Part shown: positions 63,560-64,000 of the stretch, piece by piece
Layout: every line of letters starts with the position of its first letter
Position numbering within the stretch: position 1 is the first letter of the stretch
NCBI GenBank assembly: GCA_020632575.1
Contig: JACKFH010000012.1
Coordinates: 62,001-126,000 of the forward strand
Origin: Candidatus Omnitrophota bacterium
Lineage (GTDB): Bacteria > Hinthialibacterota > Hinthialibacteria > OLB16
Length of the DNA stretch: 64,000 bases
Direction: 5' to 3'
Made by a program: the position numbers and the translations under genes
Notes under the pieces: generated by a model
Databases searched by the model: none
What the model was told of the DNA's origin: nothing
Seen by the model: only the letters and a program-made list of their open reading frames with translations

Positions 63560-63626
63560 ATGGGTTAGGGTGAGTCATGGCTAATTGTATCAATGGATGC
63601 TTCTCGTCGGCGGAAGGCGGTTTTCG

Positions 63627-64000
63627 ATGAACCCATTGGTTTCGGTGGTTTTAAGCAGCTACAACTACGAGAACTATGTCGCCGATGCGATTCGCTCCGT
63701 GTTCAATCAAACCTATCCCCATCTGGAATTGGTCGTTGTCGATGATGGTTCCCGGGATAACTCAAGAGAGGTGATCGAAGAAACCCTCCGGGAATCGAAC
63801 CTGCCTTCAAGGATGATATTCAAAGAGAACGGCGGCCAATCCAGCGCCTTCAATACGGCACTCGAACATTTGAATGGCGAGTTGGTGGCCTTTATCGACA
63901 GCGATGACCAATGGAACCTAAACAAGCTCGAGGCGATGGTTCGCCTATTTGAGACTTGCCCGGATGGCGGTGTGTACCAGCATCAGGTGGAGGTTGGTTT
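63627..64000 (+). CDS. GT2 glycosyltransferase, truncated at window end
   Basis: An ATG at 63627 opens a frame that runs off the right edge (124 codons visible). It begins MNPLVSVVLSSYNYENYVAD and has LELVVVDDGSRDNS, IFKENGGQSSAFNTALEHLN and AFIDSDDQWN, the GT-A nucleotide-sugar site. It is clearly similar to the GT2 at 55613-56497 over the same stretch, including the D-G-G-h-Y-Q-H-Q pattern near the visible end. It continues the polysaccharide locus. Confidence 0.9.
   Translation, partial: MNPLVSVVLSSYNYENYVADAIRSVFNQTYPHLELVVVDDGSRDNSREVIEETLRESNLPSRMIFKENGGQSSAFNTALEHLNGELVAFIDSDDQWNLNKLEAMVRLFETCPDGGVYQHQVEVG

Overview
The window looks like chromosomal DNA of a free-living, GC-moderate (roughly mid-50s percent by eye) Gram-negative-type bacterium. 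Several traits point towards the Planctomycetes-Verrucomicrobia relatives or an uncultured phylum such as Sumerlaeota or Hydrogenedentota: the LL-diaminopimelate aminotransferase route, two sulfatases, a ThuA protein, a DUF1593 protein, two exported PQQ-type beta-propellers, a Pirellula-type CxxCH heme domain, and an FG-GAP protein with a Thr/Pro linker and a dockerin-like tail. The phylum is an inference; no rRNA is present. No phage, IS transposase, CRISPR array or tRNA was found. Genes are tightly packed, and many neighbours overlap by ATGA, GTGA or TTGA.

Layout. 1-3.0 kb (minus): dapF-dapL, a small beta-rich protein and a PIN toxin-like pair. 3.2-5.8 kb: an exported propeller and a radical SAM/SPASM protein, then a 315-bp repeat element. 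6.2-12.7 kb (minus): a SAM-I riboswitch with a terminator in front of a TusA-like sulfur carrier and a threonine-synthase-like enzyme, then hemA-hemN-hemE and a membrane protein. 13-15 kb: a two-subunit sodium/solute symporter. 15.2-19.3 kb: a beta-helix lipoprotein with two exported c-type cytochromes. 19.5-28.8 kb: an S74-type surface protein, secreted propeller, ThuA and DUF1593 proteins, an MscS channel and a sulfatase. 28.8-31.2 kb (minus): an ECF-like sigma factor with two orphan genes. 31.4-37.6 kb: a propeller, then a large hybrid histidine kinase and a REC/HD-GYP-like regulator. 37.8-45.7 kb: ribosomal protein bL28, a degenerate HtrA-like PDZ protein, TPR, LysM amidase, methyltransferase, peroxiredoxin and a secreted propeller. 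45.7-52.5 kb (minus): FG-GAP protein, glycosyltransferase, an AtuA/acyl-CoA dehydrogenase operon and an esterase. 52.7-55.6 kb: a second sulfatase, a second repeat element and pabB.

55.6-64 kb is a surface-polysaccharide export locus. A Wzm-like permease and a GT2 lie on the minus strand. Diverging from them are a Wzt-like ATPase with an extra C-terminal domain, a protein made of 25 gapless 20-residue repeats fused to an FkbM methyltransferase, a large glycosyltransferase and another GT2 cut by the window edge.

The two strongest leads are: (i) the repeat-FkbM protein, which could be a WbdD-like chain-length ruler and terminator built from an unfamiliar repeat; and (ii) the SAM-riboswitch-controlled TusA plus threonine-synthase-like pair, which suggests sulfur insertion into O-phosphohomoserine for methionine synthesis rather than plain threonine synthesis.
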